From Flavobacteriaceae bacterium (GTDB lineage Bacteria > Bacteroidota > Bacteroidia > Flavobacteriales > Flavobacteriaceae): a stretch of DNA of 14,145 nucleotides. The stretch covers positions 1 to 14,145 of the forward strand of contig JAMPYA010000046.1 in assembly GCA_023700885.1 (NCBI GenBank). The letters run 5' to 3'. Of this stretch, positions 12,952 to 14,145 are shown in pieces (position 1 is the stretch's first letter; every line of letters starts with the position of its first letter). A program made the position numbers and the translations under genes. Below the pieces are notes generated by a model. The model had not been told where the DNA came from and made no database searches. It worked only from the letters and a program-made list of their open reading frames with translations.

Positions 12952-14026
12952 GATTCAATTTATTAATTGAGGTAGATTCTGAAGGAATTTTAATGGTAAA
13001 TTTTGCTCCACCTCTGTTCATGTTTTCTAAATTTATTTTACCGTTTAATGCTTCTGTAAATCCTTTAGCAATAGATAACCCCAAACCAATTCCACCAGTA
13101 GAAGAATGCGATAAACGATAAAATTTATCGAACACATGCATAATCTCTTTTTCTGGAAAACCAAACCCATTATCTGTAATGATAATCTGTAATTCATCAT
13201 CAAAATTTTCTACTGCTATATTAACTAATGAATTTTTAGGGGTGTGATGAAGTGCATTGTAGACGATATTGTGAATAATTTGCTCCACAAAACCGCTATC
13301 AATTTTAAATAGAGGTAAACTCTCTTTTGGTTCAAAATTAATTCTATGTTCTTTAGAATCTTCTTTACTCTCATTTATAACCAAAAAAACTAACTCATTT
13401 ACATCACACCAATCCAAATTGGGTTGTAACATACCAGCCTCCAATCGACTCATACTTAAAAGATTCTCAACTTGTCTGTTTAATCGGAAACCTGCAATTT
13501 TTATTTCTTTATGCAATTCTGATATATTAAATTGTGTTAATTTATTTTCATTTCCGTTTATCGTATCTATGGCTCCAATGATAGTTGAAATGGGGGTTCT
13601 TAGCTCATGAGATAAGGAGTTGAGTAAAGTATTATACAATTTGATGGTTTTCTCTTTCTCTTCTTTATCTCTTGCATTTTTCTCCATTTGTCTTATTTTA
13701 AAAGTCAATACAGCATTAATGGATGCAATTACGAAATACATCAAGAACATCAAAGTATCTTCGGGTGTGCCAATATGGAAAGTAAAAGTTGGTGGGATAA
13801 AGAAAAAGTTCCAGATTATGGCGCTTAATAAAGCTGTTAACAAGACGGGTAAGACATCAAATAACATGGCCAGTATTGAGACAATAAATAATAATAGCAA
13901 TGCGACAATACGATAACTGATAAATTCATCTGAAAAGTATAATACAACAGATGTTAAGACAATAAGCAAAATACTTATTATATATTGATGTGCGATGCTA
14001 TATTTTCTTACCTTAAATAAACTCAT
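12944..14026 (-). CDS. KdpD-like sensor histidine kinase, short form (DUF4118-HisKA-HATPase)
   Basis: This 360-residue membrane kinase starts with a DUF4118 module of four membrane segments (about 15-31, 39-56, 58-76, 92-109) containing FFFIPPTFTFHIGTPED (74-90), the typical KdpD pattern. A helical linker leads to the HisKA domain with His140 in SLSHELRTPIS, then HATPase_c with the N box (Asn253 and Asn257 in HNIVYNALHHTP), DNGFGF (285-290), FDKFYR and GGIGLGLSIA (311-320). The large cytosolic KdpD N-terminal region (Walker/USP domains) and the GAF domain of full-length KdpD (about 890 residues) are absent, so it resembles the membrane and kinase half only. It probably senses K+ or turgor-related cues and phosphorylates the overlapping KdpE-like gene product. 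It is the first gene of the cluster; only a one-mismatch promoter box (14055-14048) is visible upstream. Confidence 0.92.
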   Translation of the reverse strand: MSLFKVRKYSIAHQYIISILLIVLTSVVLYFSDEFISYRIVALLLLFIVSILAMLFDVLPVLLTALLSAIIWNFFFIPPTFTFHIGTPEDTLMFLMYFVIASINAVLTFKIRQMEKNARDKEEKEKTIKLYNTLLNSLSHELRTPISTIIGAIDTINGNENKLTQFNISELHKEIKIAGFRLNRQVENLLSMSRLEAGMLQPNLDWCDVNELVFLVINESKEDSKEHRINFEPKESLPLFKIDSGFVEQIIHNIVYNALHHTPKNSLVNIAVENFDDELQIIITDNGFGFPEKEIMHVFDKFYRLSHSSTGGIGLGLSIAKGFTEALNGKINLENMNRGGAKFTIKIPSESTSINKLNHE

Positions 14027-14145
14027 TTTTTTGCTTTATAGATAATTCAAAAATTTGTTTGAGTTTCTAATTAAACCTAATGGATTTTTTTATTTCATAT
14101 TAATAAACTTTAAAACTACCTAGAATAATTAGGAGCTTCTTTAGT

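Noticed and set aside
13419..13916. Two + strand open frames (13419-13610 and 13620-13916) antisense to the histidine kinase gene
   Set aside because: They mirror the conserved DUF4118 and HisKA coding region, have no recognisable domains and no promoter box, and are best explained as shadows of the kinase gene.
1..14145. Mobile element, prophage, CRISPR array or toxin-antitoxin system
   Set aside because: No transposase, integrase, repeat-spacer pattern or terminal repeats were seen; gene content is conserved housekeeping and composition looks uniform.
14107..14145. Short inverted repeat CCTA/TAGG near the right edge as a terminator of an upstream gene
   Set aside because: The stem is only about 4 pairs and the neighbouring gene lies outside the window, so nothing can be supported.

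Overview
The window is ordinary-looking chromosomal DNA from a low-G+C member of the Bacteroidota, most likely class Flavobacteriia (Flavobacterium/Myroides-like). The reasons are the strong AT bias, weak Shine-Dalgarno sites with A-rich leaders, -7 boxes of the Bacteroidota form TAnnTTTG, a serine-biosynthesis cluster serC-serA-DUF1015, and a DnaQ/GIY-YIG fusion exonuclease of a kind common in this class. I see no rRNA, tRNA, CRISPR array, insertion sequence, integrase or phage gene. No gene-free stretch exceeds 300 bases.

Layout. (1) 73-1134, +: a LuxC-family acyl-CoA reductase behind a good promoter box. (2) 1297-4588, +: serC, serA and a DUF1015 gene, 12 and 10 bases apart, closed by a clear intrinsic terminator at 4614-4646. 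Together they make phosphoserine and perhaps serine. (3) 4810-6562, +: yggS (PLP homeostasis) and a DEDDh exonuclease whose GIY-YIG half has lost key residues. (4) 6624-9302, +: miaA (TTG start), a small DUF4440-like lipoprotein, a four-helix DUF486 membrane protein and a D-2-hydroxyacid dehydrogenase, tightly packed or overlapping. (5) 9303-9542: a convergent intergenic region rich in inverted repeats. (6) 14026-9543, -: a KdpD-like histidine kinase, a KdpE-like response regulator, an unrecognised 114-aa protein, a TrkH potassium channel subunit and a single-RCK TrkA/KtrA subunit. This forms a complete potassium sensing and uptake module without the Kdp ATPase.

The best candidates for something not well described are: DUF1015 as a missing step in serine synthesis (it carries an Asp-Gly-His-His-Arg motif recalling the ParB/sulfiredoxin/SerK fold); the degenerate, shortened exonuclease fusion; the small helical protein inside the Kdp-type/Trk cluster; and a 64-base hairpin in the convergent region with a promoter-like box just ahead of it. 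None is proven by the sequence alone, and most of the window is conventional housekeeping DNA.
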